Notes: generated from the letters alone by a model not told the origin. Positions 16,448 to 24,948 are shown, counted from the stretch's first letter. The stretch: 64,000 nucleotides of DNA from Pseudomonas sp. WS 5079 (GCF_012985465.1 NZ_JAAQWN010000008.1:286451-350450), one strand, 5' to 3'. Numbers and translations are program-made.

Positions 16448-16962
16448 ATCCGATGATCCCGGCTCAACCAATGCCCTTCGAAGCGTTAACACCGGATGCC
16501 TATCGACAGCTCGAACACGCAGCCTCCCTAAAAGGCCTTTTAAAACCTTTTAAGGGTAAGGGGGAGTTGGAGCACCTGGCGCAGGTGGCGAGGGAAATCG
16601 AGGCGCAGTTATGTCACCTGATGGAGGCTGTGGTGCAGCAAGCCGGACAGCCCCCTTACTCGCTGCTGGACATTCGTTTAGTGCTGCAGAACACCAGCGC
16701 AGGCAGCACCTTTTTGCGTTGGCGCACCCGTGACTTCGCCCGTATGGGGGTTGCGGTCTGGGAACGCCAGATCTGCAACAACGCCCTGCCGCAGGCCGTA
16801 CGCGAGAGATTGCACCGCTTCGAATGCGATCGCATTGCACTGAACCTGCAGATGAGCGTGGTGCATTCGCTCTACCGCCAGGCCACGACCTGCGCGATCA
16901 ACATGGCCAGTGCCGAACGGCTGCTGCGCCAGTTCACACCCGCAGTGGAGGTATCACGATGA
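16444..16962 (+). CDS. DUF3158 family ICE protein
   Basis: This 172-residue protein has GLLKPFKGKGELEHLAQVAREIEAQL and SLLDIRLVLQNTSAGSTFLRWRTRDFARMGVAVWE, matching DUF3158 proteins that sit between PFL_4669 and ssb genes in this ICE class. Its function is unknown; the position suggests replication or single-strand handling. It is coupled by ATGA overlaps to both neighbours. Confidence 0.8.
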   Translation: MNPMIPAQPMPFEALTPDAYRQLEHAASLKGLLKPFKGKGELEHLAQVAREIEAQLCHLMEAVVQQAGQPPYSLLDIRLVLQNTSAGSTFLRWRTRDFARMGVAVWERQICNNALPQAVRERLHRFECDRIALNLQMSVVHSLYRQATTCAINMASAERLLRQFTPAVEVSR

Positions 16963-17414
16963 GTACTTTTTTCGTTGGCGAAGGCAATATCGGCAGTGCG
17001 CCAGAATTCCAGGAGTTCGCCTCTGGCAATGACGAGCCGCGGCGTTTGCTACGGCTGAATGTGTACTTTGACAACCCCATCCCACGCGAGGGCAGCTATG
17101 AAGATCGGGGCGGCTATTGGGCGCCGGTTGAGCTCTGGCACCGTGAGGCTGAACACTGGAGCACCCTGTACCAGAAAGGCATGCGCGTACTGGTCGAAGG
17201 TCGTACGGTGCGCGATGAGTGGGAGGACAGCGAAGACAATGCGCGGGTGACCTTCAAGATCGAGGCCCGTCGAGTCGGCATCCTGCCTCACCGGGTGCAC
17301 AGCGTGGTCATGCGGGAACGCTCCAGTGAACCGACGACCGCTCAAAATACTGAGCAGGCCAGCTCGCCGACCTCGAAACCCAGGAAACACAGAGGGCAAT
17401 CACCTAAGGCCTGA
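16959..17414 (+). CDS. ICE-encoded single-stranded DNA-binding protein
   Basis: This 151-residue OB-fold protein of the SSB family has MSTFFVGEGNIGSAPEFQEF, WAPVELWHREAEHWSTLYQKGMRVLVEGR and VTFKIEARRVGILP in the order expected for the beta barrel. The C-terminal tail is Ser/Thr/Lys-rich and does not end in the acidic DDDIPF tip of housekeeping SSB. It probably covers single-stranded DNA during ICE replication or transfer. The ATG at 16959 has GGAG upstream and overlaps the DUF3158 stop. Confidence 0.85.
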   Translation: MSTFFVGEGNIGSAPEFQEFASGNDEPRRLLRLNVYFDNPIPREGSYEDRGGYWAPVELWHREAEHWSTLYQKGMRVLVEGRTVRDEWEDSEDNARVTFKIEARRVGILPHRVHSVVMRERSSEPTTAQNTEQASSPTSKPRKHRGQSPKA

Positions 17415-17642
17415 ACGACTTCAGGCATAAAAATTGCGCCTTTGCGCGAAGTTCCTGGCCTGTCATTGCTCGCGGCTCATGAAGCCCCCCACCCAGTTAC
17501 AAACGCTCCAATAAGGTAGCAGCTTCAGCCCATTCAAAGCCGCCCTCACCGACTAATATGAGGAACCTGCCATTCGGGTTTCTCATATCTCGCACCTGCT
17601 ACTTCGAACAACGCTGCTCCGAACTCAATCCGGAGTAGTTAT
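17415..17642 (+). promoter_or_regulatory. Leader of topB with a long hairpin
   Basis: No gene is seen. ATATGAGGAACC (17555-17566) pairs with GGGTTTCTCATAT (17576-17588), 11 of 13 positions, about 55 bases before the topB start. It may be an attenuator or a folded 5' leader. Confidence 0.4.
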
Positions 17643-19610
17643 ATGCGCCTCTTCCTCTGCGAAAAACCTTCCCAGGGTCGTGACATCGCCAAGGTTCTCG
17701 GAGCCACTCGGCGTGGTGATGGTTGCCTAATCGGCCCCGAGACAACTGTCACCTGGTGTATCGGCCACCTACTGGAGACGGCCCCGCCTGAAACCTACGG
17801 CATTCAGTACAAAAACTGGTCGTTGGATCATCTACCTATCATTCCCGTGCAGTGGCAGGTCGAGGTCAAACCCAAGACTGCCGCGCAGTTCAAAATCATC
17901 AAACGCCTGCTCAGCGAAACCACCACCGTTGTCATCGCAACCGACGCCGACCGAGAAGGTGAGATGATTGCCCGCGAGTTGCTGGAGCTCTGCAAGTATC
18001 CAGGCTCCGTTCAGCGCCTCTGGTTGTCCGCCCTCAACGAGGCGTCGATTCGCAAAGCCCTCTCCTCGCTGAAGTCTGGTCAGGAGACCTTCCCGCTCTA
18101 TCACTCGGCCCTCGCCCGCAGCCGTGCCGACTGGCTGATCGGCATGAACCTCAGTCGTTTGTTTACCCTTCTTGGTCGGCGGGCAGGCTACGACGGCGTT
18201 TTGTCAGTGGGGCGCGTCCAGACACCCACCTTACGTCTGGTGGTCGATCGGGATCGTGCGATTGCCGGCTTCGTCCCGGTACCTTACTGGAACATTGAGG
18301 TACACCTATCGTCGATGGGCCAGCGATTCATCGCGGCGTGGTTACCGCCATGCTCAGGACGGGACGAGTCGGGGCGTTGCCTACAACAAGTGCTTGCCCA
18401 TCACGCGGTCCAAACAATCACCGACGAGAAGTCCGCCACGGTAATCTCGTTACATACTGAGCACTTCCGAGAACCGCCGCCCCTGCCCTTCGACCTAAGC
18501 ACGTTGCAGGAAGTCTGCTCGCGTAAGCTGGGGCTCGGCGTCCAGGAAACCCTGAACATCGCCCAAGCCCTGTATGAAACCCACAAAGCCACCACCTACC
18601 CGCGCAGCGATTGCCGCTATTTGCCAGAGAATATGTTCAACGAGGCTCCCGCGGTACTAGACGCCCTGCTCAAAACGGATCCTGCACTCAGACCTGCATT
18701 CGAGGACCTCGATCAATCATTGCGCTCCCGCGCATGGAACAATGCCAAGGTCACTGCGCACCACGGCATCATCCCCACCATCGAACCGGCAAACCTGGTG
18801 CGGATGTCCGAACAAGAACGCCATGTCTACGAACTGATCCGTAGCCACTACCTAGTGCAGTTTCTTCCGCATCATGAGTTTGATCGGACCCAGGTCGAAC
18901 TGGCGTGTGGCGAAGAACGATTGACCGCTGTGGGCAAACTGATCTTGGTCCAGGGCTGGAAAAGCTTACTCTCCGAAAACACCGAGGAGGATGAGCCCAG
19001 TCACAAATCCCAAGTCTTACCCATCTTGCAAAAGGGAGCGCAGTGCGCAGTGGACAATGCCGAACTCAAATCCATGCAAACGGCCGCTCCTAAACCTCTC
19101 ACCGAGGGTGATCTGATCAAGGCGATGAAAAACGTCGCCAAGCTTGTCAACGACCCACGCCTGAAACAGAAACTTCGGGACACCACCGGTATCGGAACCG
19201 AAGCCACACGAGCCGGCATTATCAAAGGGTTAATTGATCGCGGTTATTTGCTGAAGAAAAAACGCGCCTTGATGGCCACCGCCGCGGCCCATACCCTGAT
19301 CGAGGCGGTACCAGCAGCAGTCGCAGATCCGGGTATGACCGCAATCTGGGAACAGGCGTTGGACGAAATCGAAGCGGGACGCCTGACCCTAGATGCGTTC
19401 GTTGCCAAGCAGGCGAACTGGATTGCGCAGTTGATCGCACACTGCCGCTCGCTCACGTTGGCAATAGCGCTCGAAACGAACCCAGGCTGTCCCATGTGCA
19501 ACGCCTCAATGCTCAAACGAAAGGGCAAATCAGGACCGTTCTGGTCATGCTCCCGATATCCGGATTGCAAAGGCACTGTGTCAATCAGTAAAGATACGCG
19601 TCGCTCATAA
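17643..19610 (+). CDS. topB: DNA topoisomerase III
   Basis: This 655-residue type IA topoisomerase decatenates DNA with a single-strand nick. It has an N-terminal TOPRIM domain (MRLFLCEKPSQGRDIAKVLG and TDADREGEMIARELLE). The active-site region SVGRVQTPTLRLVVDRD lies near 185 and the catalytic-tyrosine motif THKATTYPRSDCRYLPE near 315. A C-terminal zinc ribbon has CPMCNASMLKRKGKSGPFWSCSRYPDC. The length matches the ICE version. It is the last gene of the replication module. Confidence 0.95.
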   Translation: MRLFLCEKPSQGRDIAKVLGATRRGDGCLIGPETTVTWCIGHLLETAPPETYGIQYKNWSLDHLPIIPVQWQVEVKPKTAAQFKIIKRLLSETTTVVIATDADREGEMIARELLELCKYPGSVQRLWLSALNEASIRKALSSLKSGQETFPLYHSALARSRADWLIGMNLSRLFTLLGRRAGYDGVLSVGRVQTPTLRLVVDRDRAIAGFVPVPYWNIEVHLSSMGQRFIAAWLPPCSGRDESGRCLQQVLAHHAVQTITDEKSATVISLHTEHFREPPPLPFDLSTLQEVCSRKLGLGVQETLNIAQALYETHKATTYPRSDCRYLPENMFNEAPAVLDALLKTDPALRPAFEDLDQSLRSRAWNNAKVTAHHGIIPTIEPANLVRMSEQERHVYELIRSHYLVQFLPHHEFDRTQVELACGEERLTAVGKLILVQGWKSLLSENTEEDEPSHKSQVLPILQKGAQCAVDNAELKSMQTAAPKPLTEGDLIKAMKNVAKLVNDPRLKQKLRDTTGIGTEATRAGIIKGLIDRGYLLKKKRALMATAAAHTLIEAVPAAVADPGMTAIWEQALDEIEAGRLTLDAFVAKQANWIAQLIAHCRSLTLAIALETNPGCPMCNASMLKRKGKSGPFWSCSRYPDCKGTVSISKDTRRS

Positions 19611-20159
19611 TGTTCCATGGGGCGATAACCATGAAAATGGTGCGTTCTCCGCCTTGACCTAGTCCCATCCTCTCTGCTGTAGTGGCTCAGGGTAATCGCC
19701 AACGGCAACCCAAGGCCGATTAGCTCCGGGCAGTTCGGTCAAACTCTTCGAGTTCGGAGTCTCCTCTTCTGCGGGATCTCGTTCCCGTTTTGTGCTCGAC
19801 CTGATTGTGGTGGCGGATGACCACTGTTGCCTCTACCCGGCAATAGCGGTCATCCGCTTCGGCGATCGTATTCAGTCCCGGAGCCCACCGGGGAAACAAG
19901 GGGCACCCTTTGTGCGCGGATGCGTGCCAGCATGTTCCGACCCAGGCCACGACAAGGATCGGTTGACGAATCATTGCGCAGTTCAACCAAGTTTTGCGAG
20001 GAGCTTGTCGACTGCGTAAGACCGTCAAAGGTGGCTTTTCTGTTCCTTGCCTGACACTCCGTCAGGCCCACTCTTCATTTTGTTCATGCCAGTGAATACC
20101 ACTCTAATCCAGGCGTAAAAAATCGGGTTGCAGCGTCTTGACGCTCCCCTTTGACAGGC
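19611..20159. other. Long non-coding gap after topB with strong hairpins
   Basis: I see no credible gene in these 550 bases. GCGGATGACC (19814-19823) pairs with GGTCATCCGC (about 19851-19860), and inside it TTGCC pairs with GGCAA, giving a two-part hairpin. GCCTGAC/GTCAGGC (about 20050-20068) forms another stem. The gap could hold a transfer origin, a small RNA or regulatory DNA. Confidence 0.45.
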
Positions 20160-20171
20160 TTATACAAAGGG

Positions 20172-20300
20172 CGTGGTTCGCTGTCGTTGACAGCCCAGCC
20201 CAGGTGGCCAGAACCTTCAAGGCTACGCCACGTTCGTGGTGGTTTACCCAAGTGCGATTAGCGTTCGGAAGCTCGCGCGGTTGCCGCTTCAGCGGTGATG
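20172..20300 (+). ncRNA. Structured leader RNA candidate, copy 1
   Basis: This stretch is repeated in diverged form at 45234-45364. Stem P1 is GCTGTC-GTT-GACAGC (20180-20194). Stem P2 is GTGGCC/GGCTAC (20204-20209, 20221-20226) with loop AGAACCTTCAA. Stem P3 is CCACG/CGTGG (about 20228-20239). The invariant segment AAGTGCGATTAGCGTTCGG follows, then stem P4, CCGC-TTCA-GCGG (20284-20295). Between copies P2 and P4 change in ways that keep pairing, which indicates selection on RNA structure. It lies in the long leader of the DUF3577 gene. Confidence 0.7.
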
Positions 20301-20437
20301 AATGCCGACTAGTCCATGCCTGTGGATTACCACCGCAAACGCTCCTCTACTGCACAGCTATTCCTTCAGAAGCATCATTCTGATGGTCATCGGTTTGCCG
20401 GTGACGAGTCGTTCATCGCTCGACTTCATCTTACCCA

Positions 20438-20507
20438 CCCTGACGGGGGCTCACTTTCCCGTCAGGGGCTGTGCGTCGCCGTTTTCCCTTGAAACAGGAG
20501 AACCACC
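20438..20507 (+). promoter_or_regulatory. Hairpin leader of the DUF3577 gene
   Basis: CCCTGACGGG (20438-20447) and CCCGTCAGGG (20458-20467) form a perfect 10-bp stem. TTTTCCCT downstream can pair with the ribosome-binding stretch AGGAGAA just before the ATG. Similar leaders precede the genes at 21519, 45499 and 45959. Confidence 0.55.
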
Positions 20508-21089
20508 ATGGCCTACGCCAACCAATCCCAAGAAGCGACCTCTTACTTCAACCTGCACACCGTCGGTATCGGCTACCTCAACCGTGTTCGTGAAGTACAG
20601 GTCCGCCGCGGTCAGCCATTCATGGCCTGCGATATCGCAGCCTTGCATGGTGCCACTGATGCAGTGGAGTACACCCGCTTTGATTGCAAAGTCGCTGGTG
20701 GCGAAGCTGACCGTTTGATTCGTCTCTATATGGACGCCGTCAAGGCCGAGAAAAAGGTCTTGCTGTCGTTCCGTATTGGTGACCTGTGGATCGACCCATT
20801 TCTCTATGAGAAAGGCGATAAACAAGGCCAACCTGGCGCCAGCCTGAAAGGTCGTTTGCTGTTCATCGACTGGATCAAGGTCAATGGCAAGTTCGAATAC
20901 AAAGCGCCCGCCAGGCAGGAAGCAACAGCACCTGCTGAGCAAGCGCCAAACCGTGAGCCGTCCCCAACTTCGGCTGATGCCGAAGTTGAGGATACCGACA
21001 ACCCTACAGACTCCAGGATTGAACCGGAATCTCCAACCACTCCCCGCACGGCCCGCCGTGTCGCCACACGTGCTGTTCAGTCCGTCTGA
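20508..21089 (+). CDS. DUF3577 (STY4534-type) ICE replication protein
   Basis: This 193-residue protein has FNLHTVGIGYLNRVREVQVRRGQPFMACDIAALHGATDAVEYTRFDCKV and VLLSFRIGDLWIDPFLYEKGDKQGQPGASLKGRLLFIDWIKVNGK, matching DUF3577. The beta-rich pattern suggests an OB-fold, single-strand-binding-like role in element replication; this is inference from the family. The C-terminal 55 residues are Pro/Ala/Thr-rich and likely disordered. A long structured leader precedes it and a terminator follows. Confidence 0.85.
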   Translation: MAYANQSQEATSYFNLHTVGIGYLNRVREVQVRRGQPFMACDIAALHGATDAVEYTRFDCKVAGGEADRLIRLYMDAVKAEKKVLLSFRIGDLWIDPFLYEKGDKQGQPGASLKGRLLFIDWIKVNGKFEYKAPARQEATAPAEQAPNREPSPTSADAEVEDTDNPTDSRIEPESPTTPRTARRVATRAVQSV

Positions 21090-21111
21090 ACAATCCATGA
21101 TGTTTTACATC

Positions 21112-21136
21112 AAGGCGCTCAATCGAGCGCCTTTTC
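21112..21136 (+). terminator. Terminator after the DUF3577 gene
   Basis: GGCGCTC (21114-21120) pairs with GAGCGCC (21125-21131), followed by TTTTCTTC. Confidence 0.8.
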
Positions 21137-21160
21137 TTCAACCAGCACAGGAGAACCAAT

Positions 21161-21418
21161 ATGGAATCCTTCTGGCTTTGCGACGACTGCCTGTTCGGTG
21201 CGGCTTACGAGGACTACAGCACGTTATCGCTGTATTACTCGCCAGATGAGACCGAACAACGTATCGCCGCGATACACCGGGGGCTGGTTCGCTTATTGCC
21301 CATCAGTGCCGACTTCGATCCCGAAACCGGCTGGGGAATAAGATCCTTTTCTCCATTGCCTTGCGACGGTTGTGGTTCACCTCTGCACGGTCAACGCCAC
21401 CGATACACTCGGCTGTAA
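21161..21418 (+). CDS. Small ICE protein with zinc-ribbon-like cysteines (85 aa)
   Basis: The product has CDDC at residues 7-10 and CDGC at 68-71, a CxxC...CxxC pattern that could hold a zinc ion. The rest has no recognised family. CAGGAG is placed about 10 bases before the ATG. Proteins of this kind are common near radC in PFGI-1-type ICEs, with no known function. Confidence 0.7.
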   Translation: MESFWLCDDCLFGAAYEDYSTLSLYYSPDETEQRIAAIHRGLVRLLPISADFDPETGWGIRSFSPLPCDGCGSPLHGQRHRYTRL

Positions 21419-21455
21419 ACCCTACATCACCTGCAAACGCCTGCAACTCCACACC

Positions 21456-21518
21456 CACCCTGGGGAAACCACTCCCCTCGGGCGTGTACCCCTGATTATT
21501 CCCTTCGGAGGTAGCGCC
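21456..21518 (+). promoter_or_regulatory. Hairpin leader of the radC gene
   Basis: CACCC-T-GGGG pairs with CCCC-TC-GGG-C-GTG (21456-21486) around the loop AAACCACT. CCTTCGGAGG further on can fold over the ribosome-binding site. The layout matches the leaders at 20438, 45433 and 45895. Confidence 0.5.
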
Positions 21519-22013
21519 ATGAACACCCCACTCACACTGATTGAGACCTCGGATTTCGAGGCTGATCGCATTATCCAAGAAAACCAGCTGATCGACGAAG
21601 CGCTGCATATTCTGGATCGTCGACTGTTCAACCGCGGTCCTAAACTGACGTCACCTGAAACCGTGACCTCTTACCTAAAACTGCAGCTTACACAACAAGA
21701 ACATGAAGTCTTTGGTGTGATTTTTTTTGACGCCCAGCACCGGGTGCTGGCGTTTGAAATCCTCTTTCACGGCAGCATTGATAGCGCCAGCGTTTACCCC
21801 CGCCAAGTCGTTAAGCGTTCCCTCGCGCATAACGCTGCAGCCGTCATTTTTGTTCACAACCACCCCTCAGGGTGTACAGAGCCCAGCCAGGCGGACCGTG
21901 TTTTGACCGTACGGCTGAAAGAGGCCTTGGCCTTGATCGACGTGTGCGTACTGGATCACTTTATCGTGGGTGAAGGTCGCCCGCTCTCCCTTGCCGAATA
22001 CGGATGGCTTTAA
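21519..22013 (+). CDS. RadC/JAB-domain protein
   Basis: This 164-residue protein of the MPN/JAB fold carries the metalloprotease-like motif HNHPSGCTEPSQAD (His-x-His-Pro...Ser-x-x-Asp) near residue 115. The acidic partner lies in VLAFEILFHGS near residue 84. The biochemical role of RadC proteins is unsettled; mobile elements very often carry one. The ATG at 21519 with GGAGG upstream fits the family start; the frame opens earlier without support. A terminator follows. Confidence 0.9.
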   Translation: MNTPLTLIETSDFEADRIIQENQLIDEALHILDRRLFNRGPKLTSPETVTSYLKLQLTQQEHEVFGVIFFDAQHRVLAFEILFHGSIDSASVYPRQVVKRSLAHNAAAVIFVHNHPSGCTEPSQADRVLTVRLKEALALIDVCVLDHFIVGEGRPLSLAEYGWL

Positions 22014-22020
22014 ACCTCAC

Positions 22021-22048
22021 AGGCGCCTACGGGCGCCTCGTTTATTTT
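22021..22048 (+). terminator. Terminator after radC
   Basis: AGGCGCC-TACG-GGCGCCT (22021-22038) is followed by CGTTTATTTT. Confidence 0.7.
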
Positions 22049-22065
22049 CATTCTGGAGCACGCTC

Positions 22066-22368
22066 ATGAACCCCACACACCAAGCCCCCACCCTGCTGAT
22101 CGCCTCAAATCCATTTACTCGGGGCTACGACAAACTTTATATCGAACGGTTGTTACTGATCTTCTACGAGGATGGCTGTCCTCCCTGCTTTCGGCCTATG
22201 CACGACTCCCAGGAGCATCTGTCCGACGATACGTTGCAACTGGTCCCCTGCATCTTCAATGATGATTTCGCCTTGATCAGCGAAGGCCAATCCATTCTGA
22301 ATGAATTGGATGGTTGCTGCCCGTCCAACGGACTGGTGCACCAGGTGGTCTATGCCGTAATAGGCTAA
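22066..22368 (+). CDS. ICE hypothetical protein (100 aa)
   Basis: The product (MNPTHQAPTLLIASNPFTRGYDKLYIERLLLIF...) has no domain I recognise. GGAG lies 9 bases before the ATG. It stands first in a cluster of three short genes after radC, with the next gene starting directly at its stop, so the pair is probably co-translated. Confidence 0.6.
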   Translation: MNPTHQAPTLLIASNPFTRGYDKLYIERLLLIFYEDGCPPCFRPMHDSQEHLSDDTLQLVPCIFNDDFALISEGQSILNELDGCCPSNGLVHQVVYAVIG

Positions 22369-22608
22369 GTGTTCAACGAGCAGTGCCACGTCGCGGACTT
22401 TGACTCCTTGGAAGAAGCCAAGTCCGTGGTCCATCGTTTGAGTTTCGAGACTGGACGCTACAGCCGAGCTTGGGAGATCAGTACCGCACACCTCACTGAA
22501 GAAGCATTGCGCTACTTGGAACGCGGGGCGGACTATTTCGACTCTAGCCCAACCGGGCTGCTGTTCGAACCCTTTGTCCTGAAGGACTGCAATGGCAGTC
22601 GGGTGTAA
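22369..22608 (+). CDS. ICE hypothetical protein (79 aa), GTG start
   Basis: The product MFNEQCHVADFDSLEEAKSV... includes AWEISTAHLTEEALRYL, reminiscent of small ICE proteins of the DUF5983 type; I am not sure of that. The GTG start comes immediately after the upstream stop, so translation likely depends on coupling. It overlaps the next gene by 17 bases. Confidence 0.5.
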   Translation: MFNEQCHVADFDSLEEAKSVVHRLSFETGRYSRAWEISTAHLTEEALRYLERGADYFDSSPTGLLFEPFVLKDCNGSRV

Positions 22609-22825
22609 GCTGATCGGCACGCCCTGGACAGACGATAACCTGATAAAAATCGAGGGCTGTTCTTACTCATCGCTGAGGCAAGAGCAACTCGATGCTAGTA
22701 CGCCGGCAGCCTTGGTCAACGTACTGTATATGGCGGCATTGGCGGATGTGCGATTGTTGATCTTCGACCCCGACGCTGATGTCTTGGATGGACTAGCTAT
22801 CTATGATGCAGAGCAAAGTATTTAG
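22592..22825 (+). CDS. ICE hypothetical protein (77 aa)
   Basis: The product ends LLIFDPDADVLDGLAIYDAEQSI. A C-terminal phrase of this form (FDPDA-x-VLDGLP-x-YD) recurs in small uncharacterised proteins of conjugative elements. No domain function is known to me. It overlaps the preceding frame and is followed by a terminator. Confidence 0.55.
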   Translation: MAVGCKLIGTPWTDDNLIKIEGCSYSSLRQEQLDASTPAALVNVLYMAALADVRLLIFDPDADVLDGLAIYDAEQSI

Positions 22826-22875
22826 CGTTAACACGACCTGCCATAAATCGGATTTCTCACTGAATCGATCCTTCA

Positions 22876-22917
22876 CCTCATGTCAGGTTCTGTACTGAAT
22901 CTGACATGAGGTTTTTT
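22876..22917 (+). terminator. Terminator or attenuator hairpin ahead of the pilL operon
   Basis: CCTCATGTCAG (22876-22886) and CTGACATGAGG (22901-22911) form a perfect 11-bp stem followed by six T. The right arm also contains the GAGG ribosome-binding site of the gene that starts at 22919. The hairpin could end upstream transcription and also hide the start of the conjugation operon. Confidence 0.85.
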
Positions 22918-22918
22918 C

Positions 22919-23461
22919 ATGGAGCGTTTTTTTACGCCTGTCTGCCTGCTGTTTTTTTTGAGTGCCTGCAGCGCGCAAATTTCCACCCCATTGCCGACTA
23001 ATCCAAAGATCGACAGTGGCTCCAATCGGACCCAATTATCAAGGAGCCCGGCCGAAGCAAACCATCCGGCGGAGATCCGTTATGGTCGCTATACCCTGGT
23101 GAGCACAGAGCCCACTACGGAGCAACGTGATCTTCTCGCTCAAATAATTGATGTGAGCATACCGTCCAACCTTAATCCCTCGGTAGAGGAGGCGATGCAT
23201 TACGTGCTGCAGCGCTCGGGTTATTCGCTCTGCCCTACCACCGAACCAGTAAAGACACTTTTCACTCGGCCTCTGCCTGCAGCCCATTACCGACTCGGCC
23301 CGATTGCGTTACGCAGCGCACTACAGGTACTGGCTGGCTCCGCCTGGCAACTCACGACCGATGAGGTCAGCCGTTCGGTCTGCTTCGAACAGCAGAAAGC
23401 TGATGTCGGCATCGTGCGGGCTACACCAGACTCGTCCCATCAGGCGGAGGCACGTCCATGA
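22919..23461 (+). CDS. PilL-N-like conjugation lipoprotein
   Basis: This 180-residue protein has a lipoprotein signal peptide (FFTPVCLLFFLSACSA, lipobox LSAC). The RYGRYTLVSTEPTTEQRDLLAQIIDVSIP segment is typical of the PilL N-terminal family (TIGR03748 type), and LGPIALRSALQVLAGSAWQL matches a secretin-plug-like region. It probably sits in the periplasm or outer membrane as part of the mating apparatus. It opens the conjugation operon; its ribosome-binding site is within the hairpin just upstream. It overlaps the next gene by ATGA. Confidence 0.85.
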   Translation: MERFFTPVCLLFFLSACSAQISTPLPTNPKIDSGSNRTQLSRSPAEANHPAEIRYGRYTLVSTEPTTEQRDLLAQIIDVSIPSNLNPSVEEAMHYVLQRSGYSLCPTTEPVKTLFTRPLPAAHYRLGPIALRSALQVLAGSAWQLTTDEVSRSVCFEQQKADVGIVRATPDSSHQAEARP

Positions 23462-24129
23462 AAGCCTCGACGTTTCAAACCATAATTGTTGGCTTACTTT
23501 GCCTGGCAGTCGCCGGGCTGAGCGGCGGTTTGTTTAACCAGTATCAGCGCATGGCCGAGCTACAGAGTACGAACACCCAGCGCTTCCAAACTTTGGACAC
23601 CTTGCAACGTGATTTAAGCGCGCTCAGGGACGCACAGGAGAAACTGCAGTACTCGCTGAAAGACCTGAAGCAGATGGTCGATACAGGTGAGCAACAGGCC
23701 AATACCCTCGATCCGATGCTGGATCAGTGGGCGCAAGAGATACAGGAGATGCGCGACGGTCTGGCAGAGCGCGCCACCGTGAAAGATCTGACAGCTCTAA
23801 GCGGACGCTTTGAGCACGTCGAACAGCAGCTACTGGAGCTCAAGACTCAGCCTTCCCTACCACCGCCAACCTCTTCCGCGAACAAGCCGAAAAAGACGGC
23901 TCCCCCAAAACCCGTCCCGCTATCGCCACCGTTCTCGGTGTTGGGTGTCGAGTCCCGCGGAGGTGAGCGCTTTTTGGCAGTCGCACCTCATGACAGTAGC
24001 TCTCTCATAGATGTTCGGCTGCTGCATGCCGGCGAGCAGTTCGGAGCCTGGCACCTGAAAGTGCTGGAGCCGCACTCAGCCATCTTCTCGGTGGTCGCTC
24101 AGCCAGACCAGACCGTGCAACTCCCTTGA
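23458..24129 (+). CDS. Bitopic ICE conjugation protein with coiled coil
   Basis: This 223-residue protein has one N-terminal membrane segment (IIVGLLCLAVAGLSGGLF), a coiled coil from about 35 to 125, a Pro/Lys-rich linker (PPPTSSANKPKKTAPPKPVPLSPP), and a small C-terminal domain (FSVLGVESRGGERFLAVAP...). This resembles inner-membrane scaffold proteins of mating systems. It occupies the slot between pilL and the TIGR03759 gene seen in related ICEs. Confidence 0.75.
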   Translation: MKASTFQTIIVGLLCLAVAGLSGGLFNQYQRMAELQSTNTQRFQTLDTLQRDLSALRDAQEKLQYSLKDLKQMVDTGEQQANTLDPMLDQWAQEIQEMRDGLAERATVKDLTALSGRFEHVEQQLLELKTQPSLPPPTSSANKPKKTAPPKPVPLSPPFSVLGVESRGGERFLAVAPHDSSSLIDVRLLHAGEQFGAWHLKVLEPHSAIFSVVAQPDQTVQLP

Positions 24130-24381
24130 GAAGCGATCATGAACAGAGCGCCACTACTCCCCGTCGTCTGTCTCGCGTCGCTGCTGGCCATAGGCGCTGC
24201 GATGGGCACGCCTGTCACGACACCGTCGCGGATCCAGGACACACAATCCATTCCGCTGGGACGCTTGCACGCTGAACAGGCTGCAAGCTGGGGTCTGACG
24301 GAGCAGGAGTGGACGCGCTTCGAGCAGATCCAAACCGGCCCACGTGGTTTCTGGAGCCCGAAGCTCGATCCCTTGACCGCC

Positions 24382-24948
24382 CTAGGCTCTGTACGTAAAG
24401 TATTGTCGCAAGCACCGCATAGCGCAGGCCAATGAGACCATCGCCGCAAAACTTGTTGCGAGCTTGTCGAAGCGCGTCACGATGCGACGGTTCTCCTTCA
24501 GCCAGCCAAACATGCGTTCGATGATGTTGCGCTGCCGATATTTGGGGCGATCAAAAAGTCGAGGCAATCCTGGCTTGGTTTTGCGCTTCATGCTTCGCAA
24601 CGGAATGACTGGCTGCATGCGATAACGATCACAATACTGGCGCAGCGCTTCAGCGTCGTAACCCTTGTCAGCCAGCAACCAGCGGCAACGCTTGCGTGGG
24701 CGACCGCGCAGGCTGGGTATGCAAGCCTGATCGAGTAGCGGTTGGGCATAGGCTATATCGCTGGCTTGTCCGCCTGACAACAGGAAACGCAGAGGCACAC
24801 CATTGGCGTCGCACAGCATGTGAATCTTGGTCGTCAGGCCACCCCGGCTGCGCCCGAGCGCGTGGTCTTGCGGTTCTTCAAATCCCCTTTTTTCCCGGCA
24901 CCTGATGAGGCCCGGGTTGCTCGTACGGCAGTGGAGTCGATCATCCAT
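24382..24948 (-). CDS. IS5-family transposase, frame B
   Basis: This frame supplies the C-terminal half of the DDE transposase after frameshifting: GRSRGGLTTKIH, the second aspartate in WLLADKGYDAEALR, and the glutamate in RNIIERMFGWLKENRRI. The ATG of the frame is probably not used on its own. The frame stops in the TA target duplication. Confidence 0.88.
   Translation of the reverse strand: MDDRLHCRTSNPGLIRCREKRGFEEPQDHALGRSRGGLTTKIHMLCDANGVPLRFLLSGGQASDIAYAQPLLDQACIPSLRGRPRKRCRWLLADKGYDAEALRQYCDRYRMQPVIPLRSMKRKTKPGLPRLFDRPKYRQRNIIERMFGWLKENRRIVTRFDKLATSFAAMVSLACAMRCLRQYFTYRA

Noticed and set aside
20451..21098. 215-codon minus-strand frame
   Set aside because: Complement of the DUF3577 gene with no independent support.
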